Origin: Geosporobacter subterraneus DSM 17957
Lineage (GTDB): Bacteria > Bacillota > Clostridia > Peptostreptococcales > Thermotaleaceae
NCBI RefSeq assembly: GCF_900142145.1
Contig: NZ_FQZV01000037.1
Location: forward strand, 1-39,196
Direction of reading: 5' to 3'
DNA length: 39,196 bases
In this document: positions 1-7,705 of the stretch, piece by piece
How positions within the stretch are numbered: the stretch's first letter is position 1
Layout of the letters: every line of letters starts with the position of its first letter
Notes under the pieces: model-generated
What the model saw: the letters and a program-made list of their open reading frames with translations, nothing else
The model's database searches: none
Told to the model about the DNA's origin: nothing
Made by a program: the position numbers and the translations under genes

Positions 1-197
1 TCGTTGTAATCCCATATCTCATAATGAAGAACCTTTGGGAGGATATCAGTCTTGAATTTCTGATACTTGGGGGAATGAATATCATCATGAGCCCATTGCC
101 CAAGGGGAACATATTTAGAAAGAAAAAGCACAAGCCAACGAATTTGTTGATTTTGGTATTGGATTATTAAAAGTAAATAGGTTATAATTGAGTTCAT
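1..197 (-). CDS. Probable transposase, N-terminal part, runs off the left edge
   Basis: An open frame of 65 codons starts with ATG at 197 and stays open to the window edge. A purine-rich stretch (AAAGAAAGG on the minus strand) lies 8 nt before the ATG. The product begins MNSIITYLLLIIQYQNQQIR and continues with a W-rich, basic segment containing KYVPLGQW, SPKYQKFK and HYEIWDYN. This style of N-terminus resembles clostridial DDE-type transposases as I remember them, but the DDE residues lie outside the window, so the family is not proven. The start region sits in interleaved inverted repeats. Alternative: an unrelated hypothetical protein. Confidence 0.45.
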   Translation of the reverse strand, partial: MNSIITYLLLIIQYQNQQIRWLVLFLSKYVPLGQWAHDDIHSPKYQKFKTDILPKVLHYEIWDYN

Positions 198-269
198 AAC
201 AATGACCTTTCTTTCAGGGAGAATTTTGTGTGAGAACTTAATTATAACCGAAAATAGGGGGTCATTGTT
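181..269. repeat. Two interleaved inverted repeats over the transposase start
   Basis: Arm pair 1 is 181-195 with 234-248 (15 bp, one mismatch). Arm pair 2 is 198-207 with 260-269 (10 bp, perfect: AACAATGACC / GGTCATTGTT). The pairs cross rather than nest, so they could form a pseudoknot. In the leftward transcript they would mask both the ribosome binding region and the first codons of the ORF at 197-1. Confidence 0.6.
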
Positions 270-328
270 TTTTTATTTCAAAAAACTTTGTAACCCTTAA
301 TATATAAAGAGTTTAAATCTAAAAAGGG

Positions 329-344
329 GTGTCATACTTGACAC
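329..344. promoter_or_regulatory. Small palindrome upstream of sleB
   Basis: GTGTCA-TACT-TGACAC is a perfect 6-bp inverted repeat centred about 36 bp before the sleB start codon. It could be an operator or the base of a leader hairpin. No convincing forespore sigma-G promoter was identified near it. It may be chance. Confidence 0.25.
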
Positions 345-372
345 TACCAATTTGTGAAGGGAGGAAAAAAGT

Positions 373-1077
373 ATGCGAAAGATTGCATTGGCTGCGACGG
401 CCATTCTGCTGGCAGCTTGTATTGGATCGCTTATTTACTTAGACAGCTATTTTAACGCTGCGGCAGCCCAAACCCTTTATTGGGGCTCCAGCGGTGCAGA
501 GGTAAGAAAGCTGCAGGAAACCCTCAAGCGGTGGGACTATTACAAAGGGCCCGTTGACGGTGTATTTGGCGGGGGAACCTTCGAGGCAGTAAAGGCCTTT
601 CAAAGAAAAAACGGACTGACTGCTGACGGGGTAGTAGGCCCAGCCACGCTTAAGGCACTGGGATTTCCGGTGCAGGCAAAAGCAGCCCCAAAGGATTATC
701 AGTCCAGCGGCAAGGTAGTATCCAGAGATCAGGAAACCACTTTATTGGCAAGGGCTATAACGGGGGAGGCTAGGGGAGAACCTTATATTGGTCAGGTTGC
801 CATCGGTGCAGTGATTCTCAACCGGACCAGACATCCATCCTTCCCCAATACCATTGCCGGTGTGATTTATCAGCCTCAAGCCTTTACTGCAGTAGCTGAT
901 GGCCAAATTAACATGGAACCAATGGAAAGCTGCATCAAGGCGGCAAGAGATGCTCTCAACGGATGGGATCCAACAGGGGGATGCCTGTATTATTGGAATC
1001 CTGCTACGGCTACCAGCAAATGGATTTGGTCCAGAACCGTAGAGAAAAAGATTGGGAAGCATTGGTTTGGTAACTAG
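373..1077 (+). CDS. sleB: Spore cortex-lytic enzyme SleB (germination-specific amidase/lytic transglycosylase)
   Basis: 234 residues. Residues 1-32 form a hydrophobic signal/export segment. Residues about 37-97 are a peptidoglycan-binding domain (AEVRKLQETL, VDGVFGGGTFEAVKAFQ, DGVVGPATLKAL). Residues about 123-234 are a hydrolase-2 domain with the ITGEARGEP signature; E132 is the expected catalytic glutamate. The family degrades muramic-lactam-containing spore cortex peptidoglycan during germination and is normally paired with YpeB, as here, where the genes are only about 20 bp apart. The length matches the family. The ATG at 373 follows a GGGAGG site. High confidence; this supports a spore-forming host. 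Confidence 0.95.
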   Translation: MRKIALAATAILLAACIGSLIYLDSYFNAAAAQTLYWGSSGAEVRKLQETLKRWDYYKGPVDGVFGGGTFEAVKAFQRKNGLTADGVVGPATLKALGFPVQAKAAPKDYQSSGKVVSRDQETTLLARAITGEARGEPYIGQVAIGAVILNRTRHPSFPNTIAGVIYQPQAFTAVADGQINMEPMESCIKAARDALNGWDPTGGCLYYWNPATATSKWIWSRTVEKKIGKHWFGN

Positions 1078-1097
1078 TGAATAGGGAGGTGAAAAAG

Positions 1098-2459
1098 ATG
1101 AAATATGTATTGCCAATCGTATTGGCCATAGCACTGATTGCCACAGGACTATGGGGATACAATCAGAATCAGGAGCGAGAACAGCTGGCTAACTTTTTCA
1201 TGAATACCAATCAACGATTATACTATGATCTGACCGGCAGCGTGCAAAGCATCACCACGGACCTATCGAAGCTGATGGTATCCGGTCAGACCAGGCAGAA
1301 CATCATTCTATATTCAAATATATGGAAAAACGCTTATAATGCCCAGGAGAAGCTGTCCCAACTGCCGATTCAGCATGCACAGGCAAGTAAAACAGAGAAG
1401 TTTCTCAATCAGGTAGGGGACTATACCTTTGCATTAGCCAAAAGAAATCTGGATGGAGAGCAGCTGTCAGAACAGGAATTGGAGAATCTTGAGGCACTGC
1501 ACAACTATTCCGCCAGCCTATGCCAGGAGCTGCAGGAGCTTCACAACAGCGTGTTTAAAGGAGAGGTTTGGTTGGGAGAGCTGGTTGGGAAGGCCAACAG
1601 AAAGCTGAATCGCCAGGCAAAAGAGGAAAACCCCGTTGATGTACAGTTTAGTAAATTTGAGGAGCGGATGGTTGAATACCCGGAGCTGATCTATGACGGA
1701 CCCTTCTCTGAGCATGTGGTAAAGGGCAGAAAGCCTAGACTGCAGGGGGATAAGATTACCAAGGAGCAGGCGAGGAAGAAGGCGCAGGAGTTTTTAGGAG
1801 AAGGTACTGTCAAGCAGATAGAGTCTGCACCGGGAAGCACAGGCAGAATCAATACCTACAGCTTCGAAGGCGTTCCTAAGAATCAAACAGAGGGCAAAGG
1901 GAACCCCATCTACGTAGATATCAGCCAGCAGATAGGCTATCCAGTCTATATTCTTAACAATAGGGATGTACCTAAGGCCAATATTTCGCCGAAGCAGGCG
2001 ATTAAACGGGCAGATAAGTTTTTGAATGAGAAAGGCTTTAAAAACATGATGCCTACCTATACTATGCGGTATGACAACGTGGTATTGATTAATTACGTTT
2101 ATAAGCAGGATGATGTAGTCATCTATCCTGATTTGATTAAAATTAAGATTGCACTGGATAATGGGGAGGTAGTGGGCTTTGATTCCACCCAATTTTTGAC
2201 CTCCAACTACCAGAGAAACATAGAGGCGCCTAAACTGACCTCTGCAGAGGCCCGAGAGAAGGCAACGATTCGGGCACAAATAGAGGAGGAAGGGCAGCTG
2301 TGCATCATTCCTACCGATGCTTATGGAGAAATTCTGTGTTATGAGTTTGAAGCTACCTATAAACAAGACAAATTCCTGGTTTATATCAATGCCAACACTG
2401 GAGTAGAGGAAAAAATCCTTAAGACGGTAGAACAGGAAAATGGAACCTTGATGATCTAA
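1098..2459 (+). CDS. ypeB: Germination protein YpeB, partner of SleB
   Basis: 453 residues from the ATG at 1098, which has GGGAGGTG 7 nt upstream. A GTG at 1077 in the same frame overlaps the sleB stop but lacks a matching site. The N-terminal MKYVLPIVLAIALIATGLWG is a membrane anchor. A helical, Gln/Glu-rich region to about residue 200 is followed by repeated PepSY-like modules (ITKEQARKKAQEFL, ISPKQAIKRADKFLNEKG, LTSAEAREKATIRAQIEEEG). In known spore formers YpeB is needed for SleB localisation and stability in the dormant spore. It forms the second gene of a two-gene operon. Confidence 0.93.
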   Translation: MKYVLPIVLAIALIATGLWGYNQNQEREQLANFFMNTNQRLYYDLTGSVQSITTDLSKLMVSGQTRQNIILYSNIWKNAYNAQEKLSQLPIQHAQASKTEKFLNQVGDYTFALAKRNLDGEQLSEQELENLEALHNYSASLCQELQELHNSVFKGEVWLGELVGKANRKLNRQAKEENPVDVQFSKFEERMVEYPELIYDGPFSEHVVKGRKPRLQGDKITKEQARKKAQEFLGEGTVKQIESAPGSTGRINTYSFEGVPKNQTEGKGNPIYVDISQQIGYPVYILNNRDVPKANISPKQAIKRADKFLNEKGFKNMMPTYTMRYDNVVLINYVYKQDDVVIYPDLIKIKIALDNGEVVGFDSTQFLTSNYQRNIEAPKLTSAEAREKATIRAQIEEEGQLCIIPTDAYGEILCYEFEATYKQDKFLVYINANTGVEEKILKTVEQENGTLMI

Positions 2460-2463
2460 AAGG

Positions 2464-2505
2464 TTAGCTGTTAGCCGTTAGCGGTTAGCAGCTAAAGCTT
2501 TTTAT
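2464..2505 (+). terminator. Probable terminator of sleB-ypeB, built from GTTAGCN repeats
   Basis: Four GTTAGCN heptamers (2463-2490) fold back: arm 2464-2477 pairs with 2482-2495, allowing two G-T pairs. AGCTTTTTAT follows. It starts 4 bp after the ypeB stop. The same heptamer repeats occur at 7220 and 10391. Confidence 0.55.
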
Positions 2506-2593
2506 AAATGAATTGAATAATATTAGGAAGAAGTATAGAATATTAATGATAGTAAGGGTAGAATGTAGATAAAGCTTAAAAATGAATATAACT

Positions 2594-2654
2594 GTGGGGA
2601 TGTTGCCATGTCGTCCCAAAAGGCGGGCGGACACGGTGGTACCGCCCCTACAAA
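2594..2654. repeat. Palindromic intergenic repeat (GTAGGGG family)
   Basis: A GTGGGGATG left part and a CCGCCCCTAC right part flank CGTCCC-AAAA-GGCGGGCGG. The layout is like the better preserved copy at 8992-9052. The rest of 2506-2593 is AT-rich and shows nothing recognisable. Confidence 0.55.
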
Positions 2655-2679
2655 AGGCCCATGCTACCGTAGGGGACGG

Positions 2680-2877
2680 CCCATAGGCGTCAACTTAACC
2701 CATCATTTGTCATCCTGAGCGGAGTAAAACGGAGTCGAAGGATCTTTAAGCTAGATGATATATTCTGATAATCAAAAGTAATCTTGCTTATGTTCTATAA
2801 GATTCTTCGCTAAGGATCAGAAGGATATGCTTCTAAGGTTTATTTGGAAATAATTGGATTACGTTGACACCTATGGG
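2680..2877 (+). mobile_element. 198-bp MITE-like element, copy 1
   Basis: Left terminal repeat CCCATAGGCGTCAACTTAA (2680-2698) matches the reverse complement of 2859-2877 with two mismatches. Inside are two REP-like units facing each other: 2709-2746 (CATCCTGAG...GAAGGATCTT) and 2799-2829 (AGATTCTTCGC...). No coding capacity. It lies inside a hairpin repeat: GTAGGGGACGG precedes it and GGAACGG...GCCATTCC follows. Related copies: 7334-7530 (inverted) and 13382-13579. Confidence 0.7.
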
Positions 2878-2967
2878 GAACGGCAGACTGTGCCATTCCG
2901 CTGAATGTCAAAACTACTTCATAATATATCCTTGTATGATTACCCAAACAAAAAAGGGGGTTTTTCT

Positions 2968-4077
2968 ATGACGAAAAAACTAAACATAGGTGTTATATTC
3001 GGTGGCAAGTCAGGGGAACACGAGGTATCGCTCATGTCGGCTGCTTCCGTGATGCGGGCCATTGATCAAGAGAAGTACAATATTATCCCTATAGGCATTA
3101 CCAAGGAAGGCAGTTGGATGCTATATAACGGACCTATAGAGAAAATCGAATCGGGAGAGTGGGAGGGAATATCCAATCAACTCCTCCGTGAAGATCCACA
3201 GCACAGGGTATTTTCTGTGATTCCTATGGGCTCAGAGCCTTCACAGGCCTTGGTCCAGGGCATCCCACCCCATTTGGGAGAACAGCTGGATGTGGTGTTC
3301 CCAGTACTGCATGGACCCTACGGAGAGGACGGAACCATACAAGGCTTGCTGGAGATGGCCCATATCCCCTATGTAGGTGCGGGAGTGCTGGCATCAGCGG
3401 TGGGAATGGATAAGATTTATGCGAAGCGAATCTTTGAAATGGTAGGTTTGCCCATGGGCAAATATATGCTGATAATGCGAAAAAAACTCCGGGAAAATCA
3501 CGAAGTTTATATAGAGATGATTGAAGAAAATTTTTCATATCCTGTATTTGTCAAACCGGCTAATTTGGGGTCTAGTGTAGGCATCAGCAAGGCACATAAC
3601 CGTGAAGAACTGCTGAAGGGGCTTTATGCTGCTGCAAAGCATGATAGAAAGATTCTTGTGGAAGAATTTATTGCCTGCCGGGAACTGGAGTGTGCTGTAT
3701 TGGGCAATGACGAGCCCAGGGCATCCGTAGTGGGGGAAATTGTACCTTCCCATGAGTTTTACGATTATGAAGCCAAGTACTTTGATGATGGAAAATCCAA
3801 GATGATTATACCGGCAGATATACCCGATGAAAAAGCCATGGAGATCCGGGAGATGGCAGTAAAGGCTTATAAGGCTATAGATTGTTCCGGTCTGGCCCGT
3901 GTAGATTTTTTCATGGAAAAAGAAACCATGAAGATCTATATCAATGAAATCAATACCATGCCGGGCTTTACCAAGTACAGTATGTATCCCCTCCTTTGGG
4001 ATGCTACAGGTCTTCCTTATCCCCAGCTGATTGACCGGCTGATCCAGCTGGCTATAGAAAGACACCAGGATAAGTAG
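2968..4077 (+). CDS. ddl: D-alanine--D-alanine ligase
   Basis: 369 residues from the ATG at 2968, which has AAAAGGGGG 7 nt upstream. An in-frame start at 2905 would add 21 unrelated residues. ATP-grasp enzyme making the D-Ala-D-Ala dipeptide for peptidoglycan in the cytoplasm. Visible motifs: GVIFGGKSGEHEVSL, HGPYGEDGTIQGLLE, KPANLGSSVGISK, EFYDYEAKY in the omega loop, and NEINTMPGFTKYSMYP at the metal site. The tyrosine of EFYDYEAKY fits D-Ala-D-Ala rather than a vancomycin-type D-Ala-D-Lac specificity. The stop codon lies inside a palindromic repeat (4074-4103). Confidence 0.96.
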   Translation: MTKKLNIGVIFGGKSGEHEVSLMSAASVMRAIDQEKYNIIPIGITKEGSWMLYNGPIEKIESGEWEGISNQLLREDPQHRVFSVIPMGSEPSQALVQGIPPHLGEQLDVVFPVLHGPYGEDGTIQGLLEMAHIPYVGAGVLASAVGMDKIYAKRIFEMVGLPMGKYMLIMRKKLRENHEVYIEMIEENFSYPVFVKPANLGSSVGISKAHNREELLKGLYAAAKHDRKILVEEFIACRELECAVLGNDEPRASVVGEIVPSHEFYDYEAKYFDDGKSKMIIPADIPDEKAMEIREMAVKAYKAIDCSGLARVDFFMEKETMKIYINEINTMPGFTKYSMYPLLWDATGLPYPQLIDRLIQLAIERHQDK

Positions 4078-4103
4078 GGGCAGACCTATAGGTCGTCCCC
4101 TAC
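4074..4103. repeat. Palindromic repeat overlapping the ddl stop
   Basis: GTAGGGG...ACC-TATA-GGT...CCCCTAC, with two mismatches in the stem. Member of the GTAGGGG hairpin family. The ddl TAG stop is bases 2-4 of the repeat. It could act as a post-stop hairpin. Confidence 0.65.
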
Positions 4104-4173
4104 AGGTATACTTCCCTTTACTGGCGTAAATCTATAGAACCTTGTACCTAATAAAGAGAGTGAGGATTTACCA

Positions 4174-4590
4174 ATGAAAAATATAATGCTAAGAATAGAA
4201 GGGACCCAACGCAGCATAGATGGGGAAGAAAGCACCATTGAACTGACTACAGAGGGAAAGCTCTATAAAAAAGAAAATGCCACTTATCTTGTCTATGAGG
4301 AAAGTGAAATATCAGGTATGGAAGGCTGTACCACCACCGTCAAGGTCATTAAGGACCAGGTGTCTATGCGGCGCTTTGGCACTGCAAATTCGGAGATCGT
4401 CTTCCAGAAGGGCAAGAAATATGTCACCCATTACAACACGCCCTATGGAATTTTTGATATGGAAGTACTTACCCGGGAGATCGCCTGCAACATGACCGAT
4501 GCAGATAAGGGGGATATTTATATAGAATACAACATCAGCCTCGAGGGTATGGTGGAGAGCCGAAACAAACTCAGTATACGGATCATGTAG
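4174..4590 (+). CDS. DUF1934 (YwiB-like) beta-barrel protein
   Basis: 138 residues, no signal peptide, beta-rich. It matches the DUF1934 pattern: an N-terminal IEGTQRSIDGEESTIELTTEG, a central YLVYEESE followed by TTTVKVI, then GTANSEIVFQKGKKYVTHYNTPYG and a C-terminal YIEYNISLEG. The biochemical function is unknown; the fold is lipocalin/calycin-like in family members. In Bacillus the homologue ywiB sits beside argS, and here it immediately precedes an ArgS-derived ORF (6 bp gap), so synteny is conserved. The ATG at 4174 has GAGAGTGAGG upstream. Confidence 0.85.
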   Translation: MKNIMLRIEGTQRSIDGEESTIELTTEGKLYKKENATYLVYEESEISGMEGCTTTVKVIKDQVSMRRFGTANSEIVFQKGKKYVTHYNTPYGIFDMEVLTREIACNMTDADKGDIYIEYNISLEGMVESRNKLSIRIM

Positions 4591-4596
4591 GAGTCA

Positions 4597-5358
4597 ATGA
4601 TGAAAGAAGAAATCAGAAGGCAAATCCTACAGGCGCTGCCTGAAATAGAAAAGATGGATGAAATAGAGGTTGTTGAACAAAGAAACAAAGAATATGGGGA
4701 TTTTAGCAGCAATGTGGCACTGAAAATGGCAAAGAAGCTGGGAAAAACCCCTATGGAGCTGGCTAAGTGTCTGGCAGAGAGCATAAAGACAGAGGGGACT
4801 TTTGCAGAAGTGGAGGCAGTACCACCGGGGTTTATTAACTTTTATATTGGAGAAGAATGGCTTTATAAAGCTTTTGAAGCCTGGCATTTCGAGTCCCTGC
4901 CATTGGAAGTGAGAAAGGACATAAGGTGTATTGTGAAAGCAGAAGAGGCTGGGGGCTGTATACAGGGAATACTGAGGGCGGAGGAGATCAAGAGACTTCA
5001 GTATGTCCACAGCAGGAGTAAGTCTATCATTAGGATTTTAAAGGCTGAAGGTATTTGTTATGATGACTTAAAGACCGGCTTTGACTACCATCGCACCGAT
5101 GTAGAAAAAGAGATTCTCAGACAGCTCATGGATTATCATAGGATGATCCAAATGACTTTTGAAAAGAGAGACTGTAAAATATTGCTGGAATATATGCTTA
5201 CACTGGGAGCAGGATTTTACCGGTATCATGAGGGGATTTTGTTCCGTTCTTTGAAATCTCCTCTCCTTTATGGTACACTAAGGGTAATGGATGGGATTAG
5301 GCTGGTTATGAAGGATTTGCTAGATATCTTGGGCCTCGACGCTCCGGAAAAATCATAG
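4597..5358 (+). CDS. ArgS-like protein lacking the catalytic core (N-domain plus DALR domain)
   Basis: 253 residues. Residues 1-90 resemble the additional N-terminal domain of arginyl-tRNA synthetase (EQRNKEYGDFSSNVALKMAK, PMELAKCLAESI, VPPGFINFYI). Residues about 133-253 resemble the DALR anticodon-binding domain (LQYVHSRSKSIIRILKAEG) and end GLDAPEKS, like the APERM-type end of ArgS. The class I Rossmann core with its HIGH and KMSKS-type motifs is absent: only about 40 residues join the two halves. There is no frameshift and no stop at the junction. It cannot charge tRNA by itself; a full argS must exist elsewhere. A tRNA-binding or regulatory role is inference. ATG at 4597 or 4600. Confidence 0.75.
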   Translation: MMKEEIRRQILQALPEIEKMDEIEVVEQRNKEYGDFSSNVALKMAKKLGKTPMELAKCLAESIKTEGTFAEVEAVPPGFINFYIGEEWLYKAFEAWHFESLPLEVRKDIRCIVKAEEAGGCIQGILRAEEIKRLQYVHSRSKSIIRILKAEGICYDDLKTGFDYHRTDVEKEILRQLMDYHRMIQMTFEKRDCKILLEYMLTLGAGFYRYHEGILFRSLKSPLLYGTLRVMDGIRLVMKDLLDILGLDAPEKS

Positions 5359-5417
5359 AAGAAGTTTATTTAAGTGAACTGAATATAGATGTGTGACAGA
5401 GAATTCTGATGTATTTC

Positions 5418-5606
5418 GGATCGACGAGGGCGTCGATCCCTGCACCTCTATTGAGGTTTTATGTAGGGAACGGTGCCTTCCCCGTTCCGCTGATTTTAAC
5501 TTTTTTAGTTATATATTTATAGTAGTGGCGGGTTTCCATGCCCCACATCTTGGAATTGGATATATCTTTTCATTTGGTTGGGCACAGAGCCCCAACCCTA
5601 CGATAG
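5418..5606. repeat. Cluster of intergenic hairpin repeats
   Basis: The 380-bp gap after the ArgS-like gene holds no convincing gene. It has: 5418-5439, 9-bp arms GGATCGACG / CGTCGATCC around AGGG; 5467-5488, arms GGAACGG / CCGTTCC; 5526-5543, GGCGGGTTTCCATGCCCC, whose reverse complement shares 14 bp with 8885-8898; and 5579-5605, TTGGGCACAGAGCCCCAA followed by CCCTACG. Confidence 0.55.
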
Positions 5607-5651
5607 CTTATGAGGGGTTTATTTGAAAATACTACTTTATCAACAGCCTGA

Positions 5652-5672
5652 ATGCTCACTAAAGGTGAGCAT
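5652..5672. promoter_or_regulatory. Inverted repeat ATGCTCAC-N5-GTGAGCAT
   Basis: Perfect 8-bp arms around TAAAG, 67 bp upstream of the sigma-54 regulator start. No T-run follows, so an operator is more likely than a terminator. The binding factor is unknown. Confidence 0.4.
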
Positions 5673-5687
5673 ATTTCATAAGCCAAT

Positions 5688-5724
5688 TGACGAAAATTGG
5701 GCAGCGCATGACGAAAATTGGGCA
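5688..5724 (+). promoter_or_regulatory. Direct repeat TGACGAAAATTGGGCA x2, candidate operator
   Basis: Two identical 16-bp copies at 5688-5703 and 5709-5724 start 21 bp apart, two helical turns. The second abuts the AAAGGAGG ribosome binding site of the regulator gene. CCAATT...AATTGG at 5683-5700 adds dyad character to the first copy. Autoregulation is an inference. Confidence 0.45.
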
Positions 5725-5738
5725 AAGGAGGAATGGAG

Positions 5739-7160
5739 ATGGATTTGATATTTTCCAGAAAAAACATGGAGGTTTTGTTAGACTATATTGCCGAGGGCGT
5801 GCAGATCATCGACAGCCGGGGGCGGATCATTTACTATAACCGGGCTGCATCAGAGCTGGAAGACATCAAGCAGGAGGATACTATCGGACGACACATTCTG
5901 GAGGTATATCCTTCCTTATCCCCGGAAACCAGTACCCTGCTGCAGGCCATTCGTACGGGAATGCCGAGCTTTCAGGTTCAACAAACTTTTATTAACTATA
6001 AGGGAAAAAAGATTACTACCGTGAATACCTCTCTGCCTATAAAGGCCAATAACAAGATTATCGGAGCCATAGAGGTTTCTAAAAATATAACCGACGTACG
6101 GGAGCTGTCAGAGCGGCTGGTGGATCTTCAGGAGCGGCTGCTCCACAAGGAGAGCGGTCCAAAACAGAAAAGGGTGAAGGATAGTGCAGGATATACTTTT
6201 ATTGATATTATTGGACAAAGTCAGGAGATGCTGATCTTAAAAGGATTGGCCATGAAGGCCTCCCAAACCCCTTCTCCTATCCTGATCTATGGAGAAACGG
6301 GTACGGGCAAGGAACTTTTTGTACAGGCCATTCATAATGCCAGCCCAAGACGGGATAAGCCCTTTATCGCCCAAAACTGCGCAGCTCTGCCTGGAACACT
6401 TCTGGAAGGCATTCTATTTGGAACCGTAAAAGGCAGCTTTACGGGGGCAGATGATCGGGCAGGCCTCTTTGAACTGGCCCATGGGGGTACCCTATTCTTA
6501 GATGAAATCAATGCCATGCCTATGGAGCTTCAGGCCAAGCTGCTGCGCGTGCTGCAGGACGGAAATATTCGCCGTGTTGGAGATATCAAAACCCGAAATG
6601 TGGATGTGCGGATTATTGCTGCCAGCAATACGGATCCAAGAGCAGCGGTAGAAGGAAGACAGCTGAGACGGGATCTTTACTACCGCTTGAATGCAGTGGA
6701 ACTGCGTATTCCGGAGCTAAAGGAAAGAAAGGGAGATATTCCCTTGCTGATTCAGTACTTTATCGACAAATTTAATGATAGATTGGGAAAGAATATTAGG
6801 GGAATCGCATCTGACGCCCAATCGAGTCTGCAGCAATATGCTTGGCCCGGAAACGTCAGAGAACTGGAGCATGTCATCGAAGGGGCTATGAACCTAATGG
6901 ACGGACAGATCATTCAAATTGAAAACCTGCCTCCCTACTTACGAAGAATCGACCAAAGCAGTGGAAAATATGGTAAATCAGAGAAAACTGTTTCCCTGAA
7001 GAGAGCTTTGGAGGATTATGAGCAGGAAATGATTCGCAGCTGTTTTGAGGCCTGTGAAGGAAATGTCAGCCGTGCTGCAGAGGAGCTGGACATCCCCCGT
7101 CAGACCCTGCAATATAAGCTGAAAAAATATGGCCTGACGAAGTGCACGGGTAGGATATAG
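5739..7160 (+). CDS. Sigma-54-dependent transcriptional activator (PAS / AAA+ / Fis-type HTH), RocR-like
   Basis: 473 residues from the ATG at 5739, 7 nt after AAAGGAGG; upstream TTG/ATG codons are poorly spaced. Residues about 8-118 are a PAS sensor (GVQIIDSRGRIIYYNRAASEL). Residues about 155-395 are the AAA+ domain: Walker A GETGTGKE (185-192), GSFTGA (232-237, in place of the usual GAFTGA), Walker B TLFLDE (251-256), and the arginine-rich RRDLYYRLNAVELRIPELKER segment. Residues about 425-473 are a Fis-type helix-turn-helix (GNVSRAAEELDIPRQTLQYKL). It belongs to the RocR/ArcR type that controls amino-acid catabolism. A canonical sigma-54 promoter lies 546 bp beyond its end, before kdd, so it very likely activates the lysine genes, perhaps sensing lysine or an intermediate through PAS. 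Confidence 0.92.
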   Translation: MDLIFSRKNMEVLLDYIAEGVQIIDSRGRIIYYNRAASELEDIKQEDTIGRHILEVYPSLSPETSTLLQAIRTGMPSFQVQQTFINYKGKKITTVNTSLPIKANNKIIGAIEVSKNITDVRELSERLVDLQERLLHKESGPKQKRVKDSAGYTFIDIIGQSQEMLILKGLAMKASQTPSPILIYGETGTGKELFVQAIHNASPRRDKPFIAQNCAALPGTLLEGILFGTVKGSFTGADDRAGLFELAHGGTLFLDEINAMPMELQAKLLRVLQDGNIRRVGDIKTRNVDVRIIAASNTDPRAAVEGRQLRRDLYYRLNAVELRIPELKERKGDIPLLIQYFIDKFNDRLGKNIRGIASDAQSSLQQYAWPGNVRELEHVIEGAMNLMDGQIIQIENLPPYLRRIDQSSGKYGKSEKTVSLKRALEDYEQEMIRSCFEACEGNVSRAAEELDIPRQTLQYKLKKYGLTKCTGRI

Positions 7161-7219
7161 GGCGCAACATGAAGGACATATTAACCGCAGAATTAGGGAA
7201 AACAGTGTCTGCTGATTCA

Positions 7220-7241
7220 GTTAGCCGTTAGCGGTTAGCCG
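7220..7241. repeat. GTTAGCN heptamer repeats
   Basis: GTTAGCC-GTTAGCG-GTTAGCC, then GTATTAG. Sits 59 bp after the regulator stop. Same family as 2463-2490 and 10391-10424. The following stretch, 7242-7320, shows nothing recognisable. Confidence 0.6.
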
Positions 7242-7333
7242 TATTAGATCAGGATCAATGGCGTTCAGCGTTGTCTTTGGAAGCAGGGATCAGCATAAAA
7301 TTGTACTGTTAGAAAGAGAATCCTAGGGAACGG

Positions 7334-7530
7334 CCCATAGGCGTCAATGTAATCTAATTATTTCCAAATAAACCTTAGAAGCATGTCATTCTGAGCGTTA
7401 GCGAAGAATCTTATAGAACATAAGCAAGCTTACTTTTGATTATCAGAATATATCATCTAGCCTAAAGATCCTTCGACTCCTTTTACTCCGCTTAGGATGA
7501 CAAATTATGGGTTAAGTTGACGCCTATGGG
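7334..7530 (-). mobile_element. 197-bp MITE-like element, copy 2 (inverted)
   Basis: Ends: CCCATAGGCGTCAATGTAA (7334-7352) and the reverse complement of CCCATAGGCGTCAACTTAA (7512-7530). Internal REP units are 7385-7412 and 7465-7501, facing each other. Orientation is opposite to copies 1 and 3. It is flanked by TAGGGAACGG on the left and GGTCCCTGTGCCGTTCC on the right, that is, by pieces of the hairpin repeat. Confidence 0.7.
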
Positions 7531-7596
7531 GAAAGGTCCCTGTGCCGTTCCATTGCTTTAAAAAGGGAACTGCCCAATATCCAGCACCTATAATTT

Positions 7597-7628
7597 GAAA
7601 AGCAATTTTCTGGGGAAAATGTTTTCCC
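7597..7628. promoter_or_regulatory. Candidate upstream activator sites for the sigma-54 promoter
   Basis: Two adjacent dyads with the same core: GAAAA-GCAA-TTTTC (7597-7610) and GGGAAAA-TG-TTTTCCC (7613-7628), centres 17 bp apart. They lie about 80-110 bp before the -24 box, a usual distance for an enhancer-type activator. Assignment to the 5739-7160 regulator is inference. Confidence 0.35.
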
Positions 7629-7705
7629 ATAAGATTTACAGCACTACTAGGATTTCCAAGGTTTTGACGTGTACCGTGTACCGTGGAACGTGTATCGGAT
7701 TTCGC

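Noticed and set aside
1794-2366. 190-codon open frame on the minus strand inside ypeB
   Set aside because: It is antisense to a well recognised gene. Its composition is that of a shadow frame and it has no start signal. Similar shadows within ddl, kamC, kdd and the surface genes were left out for the same reason.
4597-5358. ArgS-like gene as a sequencing frameshift of a full argS
   Set aside because: The missing catalytic part is about 300 residues. It is not present in another frame nearby, since the gene is closely bounded by DUF1934 and repeats.
5393-5626. 77-codon open frame between the ArgS-like gene and the regulator
   Set aside because: It runs through three hairpin repeats, lacks a ribosome binding site and has no recognisable protein pattern.
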